From positions 1-48,614 of the forward strand of contig JAKOVR010000207.1 in NCBI GenBank assembly GCA_029782025.1: a stretch of 48,614 nt of DNA, written 5' to 3'. Of the stretch, positions 7,793-15,010 are shown piece after piece. The position numbers and the translations under genes were made by a program. The first letter of the stretch is position 1; each line of letters starts with the position of its first letter. A model generated the notes under the pieces. The model had not been told where the DNA came from. It saw nothing but the letters and a program-made list of their open reading frames with translations, and searched no databases. The stretch is from Actinomycetes bacterium (GTDB lineage Bacteria; Actinomycetota; Acidimicrobiia; Acidimicrobiales; Acidimicrobilacustridaceae).

Positions 7793-7996
7793 TCAGCTGT
7801 TGTCGGCGCGTGGCAACACGGCCACGATGATCCACCCGAGGCAGCCGAGGATCCCTCCGAGCACCGCGCCGAGGGGACCGCGACCGCGAGGCTTGCCGAT
7901 GAGGTAGCCGACGACGGCACCGATGGCGATACCGATGACGGAGAAGACGAGTTGCAGCGCCATGCCGCCGTCTTCCTGGGCCAGGATGTGCATCAT
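7793..7996 (-). CDS. Small hydrophobic membrane protein, copy 2
   Basis: A 67-residue paralogue of the product of 7470-7670. Residues 20-67 differ from copy 1 at only about two positions (Leu/Ile swaps in GGILGCLGW), while the first 19 residues (MMHILAQEDGGMALQLVFS) are unrelated apart from the initial MM. The predicted topology is the same, a membrane helix, KPRGRG linker and a second helix. The DNA upstream also differs, so the two copies may be expressed under different conditions. It starts divergently from the DUF2461 gene with a 58-base shared region, and TACCGT lies 6 bases before the ATG. Confidence 0.82.
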   Translation of the reverse strand: MMHILAQEDGGMALQLVFSVIGIAIGAVVGYLIGKPRGRGPLGAVLGGILGCLGWIIVAVLPRADNS

Positions 7997-8002
7997 GGGC
8001 CG

Positions 8003-8008
8003 ACGGTA
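8003..8008 (-). promoter_or_regulatory. -10-like box TACCGT, leaderless gene
   Basis: On the minus strand TACCGT ends 6 bases before the ATG at 7996, with no Shine-Dalgarno sequence. Confidence 0.5.
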
Positions 8009-8042
8009 CCCGGTCCGCCGGATCGGTGCCGGGGATGCGGCC

Positions 8043-8048
8043 TAGCCT
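8043..8048 (+). promoter_or_regulatory. -10-like box TAGCCT, leaderless gene
   Basis: TAGCCT ends 6 bases before the ATG at 8055, with no Shine-Dalgarno sequence. Confidence 0.5.
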
Positions 8049-8054
8049 GGCCGT

Positions 8055-8723
8055 ATGACCACGACCTTCCGGGGGTGGCCGGCGGCTGCCTTCGACTTCT
8101 ACGCCGAGCTCGAGGCCAACAACGACCGGTCCTGGTGGCAGGCCCACCGGGCCACCTACGACGAGGCCGTGAAGGCTCCGTTCGCCGCCCTCACCGACGC
8201 CGTCGAGGCCGAGTTCGGGCCCATGCGTCTGTTTCGCCCCAATCGGGACACCCGGTTCTCGAAGGACAAGGCGCCCTACAAGACCAACGCGGCGGCGATG
8301 ACCGAGAGCGACGGCGGCGCGGCCTACTACCTGTCCCTCGGGTCCGACGGGCTCATGGTCGGCGTCGGCATGTACCACCTGGCCTCCGACCAGCTGCAGC
8401 GCTATCGCGACGCGTTGGCCGACGACCGACGGGGCGGCGCGCTGGCCGACCTCGTGGCCGGGTTGGAGCGGAAGGGCTACGAGGTGATGTCGGCCGAGGC
8501 GCTCAAGACGGCGCCGCGGGGCTGGGACAAGGACCATCCCCGCATCGACCTGGCCCGGCGCAAGGGCCTGGCCGTCGGCCGGTCGTTCCCGCGGGCGGCG
8601 TGGCAGTCGAGCGCCAAGGCCCTCGACCGCATCGTCGGGGTCTGGCGTGACGCCGCGCCGTTCGCGGCGTGGCTCGACACCAACGTCGGCCCGTCCGAGC
8701 TCCCCCCGCCCGAGCCCCGCTGA
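8055..8723 (+). CDS. DUF2461 family protein
   Basis: A 222-residue cytosolic protein showing the DUF2461 (TIGR02453) pattern along its length. AAFDFYAELEANNDRSWW is the N-terminal signature, MRLFRPNRDTRFSKDKAPYKTN the strongly conserved central block, YYLSLGSDGLMVGVGMY the following strands, and AAWQSSAKALDRIVGVW the C-terminal helix. The length is normal for the family. Function is not established in any organism I can name. A purine-rich GGGAAGGG between this stop and the next start, 24 bases in total, suggests cotranscription with the cyclase. Confidence 0.92.
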   Translation: MTTTFRGWPAAAFDFYAELEANNDRSWWQAHRATYDEAVKAPFAALTDAVEAEFGPMRLFRPNRDTRFSKDKAPYKTNAAAMTESDGGAAYYLSLGSDGLMVGVGMYHLASDQLQRYRDALADDRRGGALADLVAGLERKGYEVMSAEALKTAPRGWDKDHPRIDLARRKGLAVGRSFPRAAWQSSAKALDRIVGVWRDAAPFAAWLDTNVGPSELPPPEPR

Positions 8724-8747
8724 CGGGCCGGCACGGGAAGGGCAGCG

Positions 8748-9887
8748 ATGGAGGCGAACCGCGACCGGGCGGCCGAGCTGGGCCAGCTGGCGGCGCGCGG
8801 CGTGCTCCCACCCGGCGACGACCGCCGGCGGGAGCTGGTGGAGTACCTGCTCGACGCCGGCGCCACGGTCGACGAGGTGGTGGCCGCGGCCGACGAGGGC
8901 CAGCTGACCTCGCTCCTCGGTGACCGCCTCCTGGCCCACCGCGGGACCGTTACCGTGCCCGAGGCCGCCCACCGGCTCGCCATCGACGCCGACCTGCTCC
9001 GCGCCACCCTCCAGGCCGCAGGACTGCCCGTGCCCGAGGGTGACGACCCCGGCCTGGCGGAGGGCGACGTCGACGCCGTGGCCCGGCTCCTCCCGACCCT
9101 CGACGTGTTCCCGCAGGAGACGGCGCTGCAGATGCTGCGGGTGATGAGCTCGTCGTTGGAACGGATCGCCGACGCTGTGGTGGCCGCCTACCTCGACGCG
9201 GTGGAGCGCGATCTCTACGCCGAGCGCCGCCCACCGGTGGAGCACGCCCGCGTGGTGCAGGAGTCGATCCTGGTGCTCGGGGCGGCGGCGTCCACCCTCG
9301 AGCACCTCCTCTCCCGACACGTCCGCATGGCCATCCTCCGCAACCGCCGTGCCCGCGAGGGGCAGATGGAGGCGCTCTACGACACCATCCCGTTGGCGGT
9401 GGGCTTCGTCGACCTCGTCGGCTACACGTCGCTGTCGGGCCAGCTCTCCCCCGGGGAGCTGTCGGCGCTCATCGCCCGATTCGAGGAGGCGGCGTTCGCG
9501 GCGATGGCCGGTCACGACGGTCGCATCGTCAAGCACATCGGTGACGCCGTGATGTACGTGACCCTCGATGCCGCATCGGCGGTCGAGGTGGCCCTCGACC
9601 TGATCGACCGGTTCGAGGGGAGCGGCGTGGCGCCGCGGGCGGGCATCGCCACCGGGCTGCTGCTCACCCGGGCCGGCGACTACTACGGCCGGGAGGTGAA
9701 CCTGGCCGCCCGCATGGCCGATCTCGCCGTGGGCGGCGAGGTGCTGGTCACGGCCGAGGCGCGGGAGGCCCTGCGTGCGACCGGGTCGGCCAGCGAAGCG
9801 GCCCGGTTCGCCATCGAGGGTGCGGGCCGGCGCAACATCAAGGGGTTCGACGAGCCGGTGGCGCTCTGGTCGGTCACCCGGGCCTGA
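8748..9887 (+). CDS. Class III adenylate/guanylate cyclase with N-terminal regulatory domain
   Basis: A 379-residue nucleotide cyclase. Residues 1-205 are helical and resemble the autoinhibitory/pH-sensing regulatory domain of mycobacterial Rv1264 (Ad_Cy_reg). Residues about 210-379 are the catalytic domain: FVDLVGYT supplies the first metal Asp (222), GRIVKHIGDAVMYV supplies the adenine-selecting Lys (262) and second metal Asp (266), and VNLAARM supplies the transition-state Asn and Arg (318 and 322). All catalytic residues are present, and Lys262 favours ATP as substrate, giving cAMP. No membrane segment is seen, so it should be cytosolic and work as a homodimer. A type B palindrome follows 26 bases after the stop. 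Confidence 0.92.
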   Translation: MEANRDRAAELGQLAARGVLPPGDDRRRELVEYLLDAGATVDEVVAAADEGQLTSLLGDRLLAHRGTVTVPEAAHRLAIDADLLRATLQAAGLPVPEGDDPGLAEGDVDAVARLLPTLDVFPQETALQMLRVMSSSLERIADAVVAAYLDAVERDLYAERRPPVEHARVVQESILVLGAAASTLEHLLSRHVRMAILRNRRAREGQMEALYDTIPLAVGFVDLVGYTSLSGQLSPGELSALIARFEEAAFAAMAGHDGRIVKHIGDAVMYVTLDAASAVEVALDLIDRFEGSGVAPRAGIATGLLLTRAGDYYGREVNLAARMADLAVGGEVLVTAEAREALRATGSASEAARFAIEGAGRRNIKGFDEPVALWSVTRA

Positions 9888-9913
9888 TCCGGCCGGCGCT
9901 CGATCTCCCCCGT

Positions 9914-9962
9914 CCCGTGGGTGCGCAATGCACCGGGCACCGTGACATTGCGCACCCACGGG
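9914..9962. repeat. GGGTGCG palindrome, type B
   Basis: Perfect 17-bp arms (CCCGTGGGTGCGCAATG) surround the 15-base loop CACCGGGCACCGTGA. The loop is the exact reverse complement of that in the copy at 16454-16504, so the two elements are related by inversion. It lies 26 bases after the cyclase stop and ahead of the CMD/SDR operon. Confidence 0.95.
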
Positions 9963-10114
9963 GATCCGGTCGCTGGGGCGGGCCCGGCCGGGGCCGGTGC
10001 CGCTCGGCCGGGGCCGGTACGGTGCGGGCACCGATCGGTGCCACCGGGGTGCCGACGGGGTGCCGGCCGCCGGGTCCCCGCCCGACAGCACGACGCCCGA
10101 GCCGAGGGGGATCG

Positions 10115-10666
10115 ATGGACGACACCGGGGCGCCCCGCCTGCGCCTGACCGAGGCGGACGACTGGGACGAGGAGACCGCGGCGCTGGTCGGGGGCTCGGG
10201 CGGGCTCAACATCTTCCGGGCGCTGGCCCACCACCCCAAGCTCCTCAAGCGGTGGTTGGTGTTCGGCGCCCACGTGCTCGCCAAGTCGTCGCTGTCGGAG
10301 CGCGACCGCGAGCTGGTGATCCTTCGCACCGGGTGGCGGTGCGGGTCGGCCTACGAGTTCGGCCAGCACACCGTGATCGGCCGGCGGGCCGGGATCAGCG
10401 ACGAGGAGATCCGCCGGCTCACCGCCGACGCCGCGGCCGACGATCCGGCCTGGTCGCCCGAGGACCGCACCCTCGTCGCGGCCGTGGACCAGCTCGTCGC
10501 CGACCACGACCTCGACGACGCCACGTGGGCCGCGCTCAGCGCGTCGCGTTCGGCCGAGCAGGTGCTCGACATCATCTTCACGGTGGGCCAGTACACCCTC
10601 GTGTCGACGGCGCTGCGGACGCTGCGGGTGCCGATCGACGAGGGGATGCCGGGGTTCCCGGCATGA
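10115..10666 (+). CDS. Carboxymuconolactone decarboxylase (AhpD-like) family protein
   Basis: A 183-residue all-helical protein. LSERDRELVILRTGWRCGSAYEFGQH is the family core, where WRCGSAYEFGQH gives a single Cys and the conserved His; the second Cys of the CxxC found in AhpD peroxidase-type members is absent, which points to a decarboxylase or unknown role. The C-terminal helix with VLDIIFTVGQYTLVSTAL is typical. GAGGGGG sits 4 bases before the ATG. The stop overlaps the ATG of the following SDR gene (ATGA), so they form an operon, as CMD proteins often do with SDRs in actinobacterial catabolic loci. Confidence 0.88.
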   Translation: MDDTGAPRLRLTEADDWDEETAALVGGSGGLNIFRALAHHPKLLKRWLVFGAHVLAKSSLSERDRELVILRTGWRCGSAYEFGQHTVIGRRAGISDEEIRRLTADAAADDPAWSPEDRTLVAAVDQLVADHDLDDATWAALSASRSAEQVLDIIFTVGQYTLVSTALRTLRVPIDEGMPGFPA

Positions 10667-11475
10667 GCGGCGACGGTGTGGGGCGCCTGGCCGGGAAGGT
10701 GGCGGTCGTCGTCGGGGCGGGACAGACGCCGGGCGAGACCATCGGCAACGGGCGGGCCACCGCCGTGCTGTTCGCCCGGGAGGGTGCCCGGGTGGTGGCC
10801 GCCGACCGGGTGCTGGCGTCGGCCGAGGAGACCCGGGAGCTGATCGAGGCGTCGGGCGGTGAGGCCGTGGCGCTCGAGGTCGACGTGCGGGACGAGGCGT
10901 CGATCGAGCGGCTGGTGGCCGATGTGGTGGCGCGGTGGGGTCGCATCGACGTCCTCCACAACAACGTGGGCATCGGTGCCGGCGACAACAACGCCCTCGA
11001 CCTCGACGAGAAGGCGTGGCATCGCATCATGGACGTGAACCTGATGGGGACGTGGCTCACGTGCAAGCACGTCATCCCGGTGATGCGGGAGCACGGCGGC
11101 GGCGCCATCGTCAACGTGAGCTCGATCGCCGCCGTGTGCGCGGCGCCCCTGCTGACCTACAAGGTGTCGAAGGCCGGGGTGAACGCCCTCACCCACCAGC
11201 TGGCCATGGACCACGCCGGGGCGGGGGTGCGGGTCAACGCGGTGATGCCCGGGCTGATCGACACGCCGATGGCCATCGAGGGGGTGTCGGCCGCCTTCGG
11301 TCTGGACCGCGGTGAGCTGCGGGCCAGCCGGGACAAGATGGTGCCGCTCGGCCGGCACCAGGGCACGGCCTGGGACGTCGCCCACGCCGCCCTGTTCCTC
11401 GCCTCGGACGAGGCTCGCTTCATCACCGGCGTGGTGCTCCCCGTCGACGGCGGCCAGTCCGCCCGCATCGGCTGA
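10663..11475 (+). CDS. Short-chain dehydrogenase/reductase (SDR)
   Basis: A 270-residue classical SDR. VVVGAGQTPGETIGNG is an unusual long cofactor loop in place of TGxxxGxG, DVRD precedes the adenine pocket, NNVG is the stabilising motif, NVSS carries the Ser and YKVSK is the catalytic Tyr/Lys pair. The C-terminus GVVLPVDGG is standard. The extended glycine loop with Glu-Thr resembles SDRs annotated as 2,5-dichloro-diol or cyclohexanol-type dehydrogenases in actinobacteria, but substrate cannot be set. Translation is coupled to the CMD gene. A type A palindrome begins 11 bases after the stop, shared with the convergent hydroxylase gene. Confidence 0.92.
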   Translation: MSGDGVGRLAGKVAVVVGAGQTPGETIGNGRATAVLFAREGARVVAADRVLASAEETRELIEASGGEAVALEVDVRDEASIERLVADVVARWGRIDVLHNNVGIGAGDNNALDLDEKAWHRIMDVNLMGTWLTCKHVIPVMREHGGGAIVNVSSIAAVCAAPLLTYKVSKAGVNALTHQLAMDHAGAGVRVNAVMPGLIDTPMAIEGVSAAFGLDRGELRASRDKMVPLGRHQGTAWDVAHAALFLASDEARFITGVVLPVDGGQSARIG

Positions 11476-11485
11476 CGCTCTCTTT

Positions 11486-11530
11486 CTTGGGTGCGTAAGG
11501 GTGCGCTATGCGCGCCCTTACGCACCCAAG
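11486..11530. repeat. GGGTGCG palindrome, type A, between convergent genes
   Basis: CTTGGGTGCGTAAGGG arms pair perfectly around TGCGCTATGCGCG. It follows the SDR stop by 10 bases and contains the TAA stop of the minus-strand hydroxylase (11518-11520), so it serves both 3' ends. Loop orientation is the same as at 4276. Confidence 0.95.
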
Positions 11531-12723
11531 GGTTCGGGGACCGAGCCGGCGGGCGCGGCCCGTTCGGCGTGGCGGGCGTAGGCCCAGCCCGGGCCGCGGA
11601 CGACGAAGGAGAGGCGGTCGCTCCAGGTGTCGCTGGCGGCGACGTCGCGCAGGATGTCTCGATGCTCGTGGGTGGCCACCCGCGCCACGTTGAAGGTCTC
11701 GATGTTCTTGGTCAGCCCGTAGACCACGGGCTCGCCCTCGGGCTCGAACGTGCCGAACAGCCGGTCCCAGCTGATGAGGATGCCGCCGTGGTTGCGGTCG
11801 AGGTACTGCTTGTTGCTGCCGTGGTGGGCCCGGTGGTGCGACGGCGTGTTGAACACCGCCTCGAACGGCCCGATGCGCCGGATGGCGTCGGTGTGGATCC
11901 AGTACTGGTAGACGAGGTTGTAGCCGCGGGCCTGGAGGATGAGCGACGGCCGCACGCCGAGCAGGGCGAGGGCGCCGTAGGGCACGAAGGTCCCGAAGGC
12001 GTCGAACACGGGTTGCCGCAGCGCGGTGGAGAGGTTGTACCGCTCGCTCGAGTGGTGCACCACGTGGATGGCCCACATGTAGCGGGCCTCGTGCATGAAC
12101 CGGTGGTTCCAGTAGTAGATGAAGTCCCAGCCGACCATGGCCACGGCGAAGGCCAGCGGGCCGGTGCCGAGATCGGGGAGCAGCCGCCGTTCCCACAGGC
12201 GGCTGGCCTTGGTGCGGTCGGTCCAGGTGGTGGTGACGGCCAGGCCGCCGGCGACGACGGCCGTGACCCCACCGACCCGGGCGACCTTCCGGGCCAGCGC
12301 GGCGATCCGCTGCCGCCGGGCCGTGCGGACAGGGGCGACGGCCGGGCGGACTTGGCCGGTGGCCGGGCGGGCCGTGCTGCCGGTCGGGGCGGCGTCGGCG
12401 GCTCGGGTCGCGCGGTCGGCGCCGTCGGCGCGGTCGAGGCGGGCCAGGCGGTCGGCCAGGGTGGTGGCGATGGCGGCGCCGATGGCCGTCCCCACCAGGA
12501 CTCGCCCGAACCGGCCGACCCCCGGGGTGATGGGGCGCAGGAGGGGAGGGAGGACGATCGGCGCCAGCAGGCTGCCCACGCCCATCGCCAGGCTGGTGAT
12601 CGTGTCGTTGCGCTCGTAGTCGGCCGGACTCGGTCCGTCGCGCTCGGCCCGTCGCTTGAGGTACTCGTACTCGGCCCCCATGGTCGCGAAGTACCCCGGG
12701 ATGGCCACCACGGTGGGATCCAC
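11518..12723 (-). CDS. Sterol desaturase/fatty acid hydroxylase family membrane protein
   Basis: A 401-residue integral membrane diiron enzyme. The His clusters are complete: HRFMH near residue 207, HVVHH near 221, and HHRAHH near 296, with a further NHGG. Membrane segments lie around LLAPIVLPPLL, VAGGLAVTT and FAVAMVGWDFIYYW. An Ala/Arg-rich insertion (about residues 90-145, DRLARLDRADGADR and following) is lineage-specific and of unknown use. GTG at 12723 is chosen because GGAGAGGAGG precedes it by 5 bases; the frame extends upstream without support. It would hydroxylate a lipid C-H bond using O2. The last residues (LGA) and the stop codon come from the palindrome at 11486-11530. Confidence 0.9.
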   Translation of the reverse strand: MDPTVVAIPGYFATMGAEYEYLKRRAERDGPSPADYERNDTITSLAMGVGSLLAPIVLPPLLRPITPGVGRFGRVLVGTAIGAAIATTLADRLARLDRADGADRATRAADAAPTGSTARPATGQVRPAVAPVRTARRQRIAALARKVARVGGVTAVVAGGLAVTTTWTDRTKASRLWERRLLPDLGTGPLAFAVAMVGWDFIYYWNHRFMHEARYMWAIHVVHHSSERYNLSTALRQPVFDAFGTFVPYGALALLGVRPSLILQARGYNLVYQYWIHTDAIRRIGPFEAVFNTPSHHRAHHGSNKQYLDRNHGGILISWDRLFGTFEPEGEPVVYGLTKNIETFNVARVATHEHRDILRDVAASDTWSDRLSFVVRGPGWAYARHAERAAPAGSVPEPLGA

Positions 12724-12811
12724 GTCGACCTCCTCTCCGCCCCGCCGGCGGCACGTCAGGGCCGGGACAGTAGCGGCGCCCGGCCGACGGCGCGTCCGGG
12801 TCGGCCGTCGC

Positions 12812-14020
12812 TCAGCGCGGACCCGTTCCGCCGCCGGGCGGCGGGCCGCCACCAGGCGGAGGACCGCCGCCGCCCGGACCAGGACCGCCGCCCGGACCCC
12901 GACCGCCGCCGGGGCCCTGGCCGCCGCCCGGCGGAGGACCGGACGGTTCACCGGGGGCCTTCGTCGGCGTGCCGCGGAAGCAACTGGCCGAGTAGGGGAA
13001 GTCCTTGGTCATCACGTAGTGGTAGGTGGTGACGGGCTGGCCGTCGAGGGTCACGGTGCTGGTGAGGCCGTGGCACTCGTCGAGGTCGGCGGTGGTGAGG
13101 ACGTTGCCGGGGCCCACCGTCGGCCCGGTGATGGGGAAGCCGTCGAGAGCGAACCCGATGACGGTGCCGACCCCGACGTCGGCGATGCACGAGCTGAGCG
13201 AGTGGTAGTGGTAGGTGCCGGTGATCTCGGGGTGGCCCTGGCACCCGTCCTGCACCTCCCAGGCGCCGGCGTCGCGGAGCATGGCGTCGAAGCCGTTGAA
13301 GAGCTCCACGCCGGTGGTCATCACCCCGACCTGGCCGGTCATGCAGCGGGGGGCCGGCAGCACCACCGGGCGGGCGGGCAGCCGATAGGTGACGGCCTGG
13401 GCCTGGATGCGGGTGGGGTTGCGGTCGACGGCGAAGGCCGGGTCGTCGGTGGCGACGGGGAACTCGCCGGTGGGATGGCTGTCGGGGAGGTCGTTGGTGG
13501 TGATCGTGCGGGTGTCGCCGGCCACCTCGATGCGGAGGTCGCCGTCCCAGCGGACCTCGCCTCGCACGGCGAGCTTCTTGTTCAGGTCGTAGGTGGTGCC
13601 GTCGGCGTTGAACCAGGGGCCGCGCACCTGGGCCCCGCCGGCGTTGGGACCGCCGGTGTGGCACAGGTAGATCGACCCCTTCTCGGGGCCGTCGGTGCGG
13701 AAGCGCCGGTCGCCGACGGGCACGATGCCGTCGGCGTAGCGGTCGCCGTAGTCGTGGCCGGGCTCGAGCACGACGCTGCCACCGGGGCCCGACATCGTGC
13801 CGGGGGCCGTGCCGGGGGCCGTGCCGGGGACCGAGCCGCGACCCGTGCCACGTGTCGGGCCGGTGGTCGAACCGGCGGGCGCGGCGTTGCCGTTGCTGCC
13901 GCTCCCGTTGCCGCCGCTGCCGCTGTCGTCGCTGGCCCGACACGACGCCGAGACGAGTGCGCCGGCCAGGCCCAGCACCACCATCGTGCGCCCGACGGTG
14001 CGCCGCGGTCTCGTCGACAT
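12812..14020 (-). CDS. YHYH-domain exported protein with Gly/Pro-rich tail
   Basis: A 402-residue exported protein. Residues 1-27 are a signal sequence ending SASC, a weak lipobox. Residues 30-70 are a low-complexity Ser/Gly/Thr linker with PGTAPGTAPGT repeats. Residues 75-345 hold the YHYH domain: a core GTYHYHSLSSC, then ADVGVGTVIGFALDGFPITGP and DECHG, and a YHYVMTKDFPYSASCF strand. YHYH proteins are secreted and of unknown function, some near copper or metal-dependent oxidases. Residues 355-402 are PPPGGG/GPGGG repeats, a probable cell-wall spacer or an intrinsically disordered tail. A TACAGT box 7 bases before the ATG suggests a leaderless mRNA. Confidence 0.87.
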   Translation of the reverse strand: MSTRPRRTVGRTMVVLGLAGALVSASCRASDDSGSGGNGSGSNGNAAPAGSTTGPTRGTGRGSVPGTAPGTAPGTMSGPGGSVVLEPGHDYGDRYADGIVPVGDRRFRTDGPEKGSIYLCHTGGPNAGGAQVRGPWFNADGTTYDLNKKLAVRGEVRWDGDLRIEVAGDTRTITTNDLPDSHPTGEFPVATDDPAFAVDRNPTRIQAQAVTYRLPARPVVLPAPRCMTGQVGVMTTGVELFNGFDAMLRDAGAWEVQDGCQGHPEITGTYHYHSLSSCIADVGVGTVIGFALDGFPITGPTVGPGNVLTTADLDECHGLTSTVTLDGQPVTTYHYVMTKDFPYSASCFRGTPTKAPGEPSGPPPGGGQGPGGGRGPGGGPGPGGGGPPPGGGPPPGGGTGPR

Positions 14021-14027
14021 CGCGGCA

Positions 14028-14033
14028 ACTGTA
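14028..14033 (-). promoter_or_regulatory. -10-like box TACAGT, leaderless gene
   Basis: On the minus strand TACAGT ends 7 bases before the ATG at 14020, with no Shine-Dalgarno sequence. Confidence 0.5.
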
Positions 14034-14042
14034 GGACCGGCG

Positions 14043-14831
14043 CTAGGCGGCGAGGAGCAGGTCGTGGTCGGCGAGGAACGAGCGCATCGGCGTCGTGTCT
14101 GCGAAGCCGGGGAGGGCCGTGACGAGGCGGTCGATGCCGACGAGCTGGTGCTGGAATCGGGGGTCGGTCACCATCGGGCCGAACGTGTCGAACCAGCGGT
14201 CCCAGCCGAGCGTGTCGATCCCGACCGGCCGCCAGTAGCGGCGGAGGATGATCGGCCCGAACCGTCGGGCGAGGCGGGACCGGTCGAGGCGGGCCTCGGC
14301 GGCCGAGCGGTAGAAGCCGAGGTGGCGCGCTTCTTGGGCGGCGAGGTCCTTGAAGTGGCGGGCCACCACCGGGGTCCCCGCGAACTCGTCACCGAGCCAC
14401 GAGTACATGAACCGAGCCGTGTACTCCGCCGCCGCGGCGGTGACGAGGTAGGCGACGTCGGCACCGGGGATCCGGCCGAGGACGGCCAGCATCGGGCCCG
14501 GCGGCTGGCCGGCCTGGTCGGCGTCGGTGCTGAGTCGGGCCGACCCCGGCGGCTCGATGCCGCTGGCCCGGGCGACGGCGAAGAGGAACCGGCCGTGCTC
14601 CTGTTCCTCCTCGTACCAGTGGGGGAGGAACGAGCCCACGTCGGGGGCCCGGGTGAAGCCGGCCCGTTCGATCTTCGACGCCTGCGACGTGGAGTCGGTC
14701 TCGATGCAGGCCAACGACCAGACCACGTTGGCGACCGTGCGATCGACGTCGATCGGGCCGAAGCGGTCGGGATCCCAGTCGATGGCGCCGGACCGGTCGA
14801 GGTACCGCTCGAGGTAGGTCTGCGCCCCCAT
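14043..14831 (-). CDS. Ferritin-like diiron protein (acyl-ACP desaturase-like)
   Basis: A 262-residue soluble helical protein. It has the full carboxylate-bridged diiron signature of two E...ExxH pairs: Glu44 (ACIETD) with Glu76-xx-His79 (EEEQEHG), and Glu136 (AAAEYTARF) with Glu167-xx-His170 (QEARHLG). This spacing matches ferritin-like oxidases, and the EQEHG/EARHLG wording is close to soluble acyl-ACP desaturases (FA_desaturase_2). Oxidation of a thioester-bound fatty acid is a reasonable inference; an unrelated diiron oxygenase is possible. The gene ends 22 bases before the YHYH start on the same strand, and it is divergent from the FAD oxidoreductase gene with a palindrome in between. 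Confidence 0.83.
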   Translation of the reverse strand: MGAQTYLERYLDRSGAIDWDPDRFGPIDVDRTVANVVWSLACIETDSTSQASKIERAGFTRAPDVGSFLPHWYEEEQEHGRFLFAVARASGIEPPGSARLSTDADQAGQPPGPMLAVLGRIPGADVAYLVTAAAAEYTARFMYSWLGDEFAGTPVVARHFKDLAAQEARHLGFYRSAAEARLDRSRLARRFGPIILRRYWRPVGIDTLGWDRWFDTFGPMVTDPRFQHQLVGIDRLVTALPGFADTTPMRSFLADHDLLLAA

Positions 14832-14887
14832 GGCCCGATCGTCCCACCGTCGCGCTTCCGCTCGTAGGGTCCCAGGTCACGACCGTT

Positions 14888-14935
14888 CTCGTGGGTGCGA
14901 ATTGTTCGCGAACGCGACCAATTCGGACCCACGAG
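14888..14935. repeat. GGGTGCG palindrome, divergent variant in a promoter region
   Basis: CTCGTGGGTGCGAATTG pairs with CAATTCGGACCCACGAG with one G-G mismatch; the 14-base loop TTCGCGAACGCGAC can form an inner TTCGCGAA palindrome. Unlike the other copies it lies between two divergent genes (starts at 14831 and 15011), so it is not at a 3' end. Confidence 0.9.
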
Positions 14936-15010
14936 CGCCCGGGCCCCGCGACGGGTCGGGTGGTCCGGCCCAGGGTCCGGCGTTGACGGGGTGGGGTCCG
15001 GGGCGGTCAG

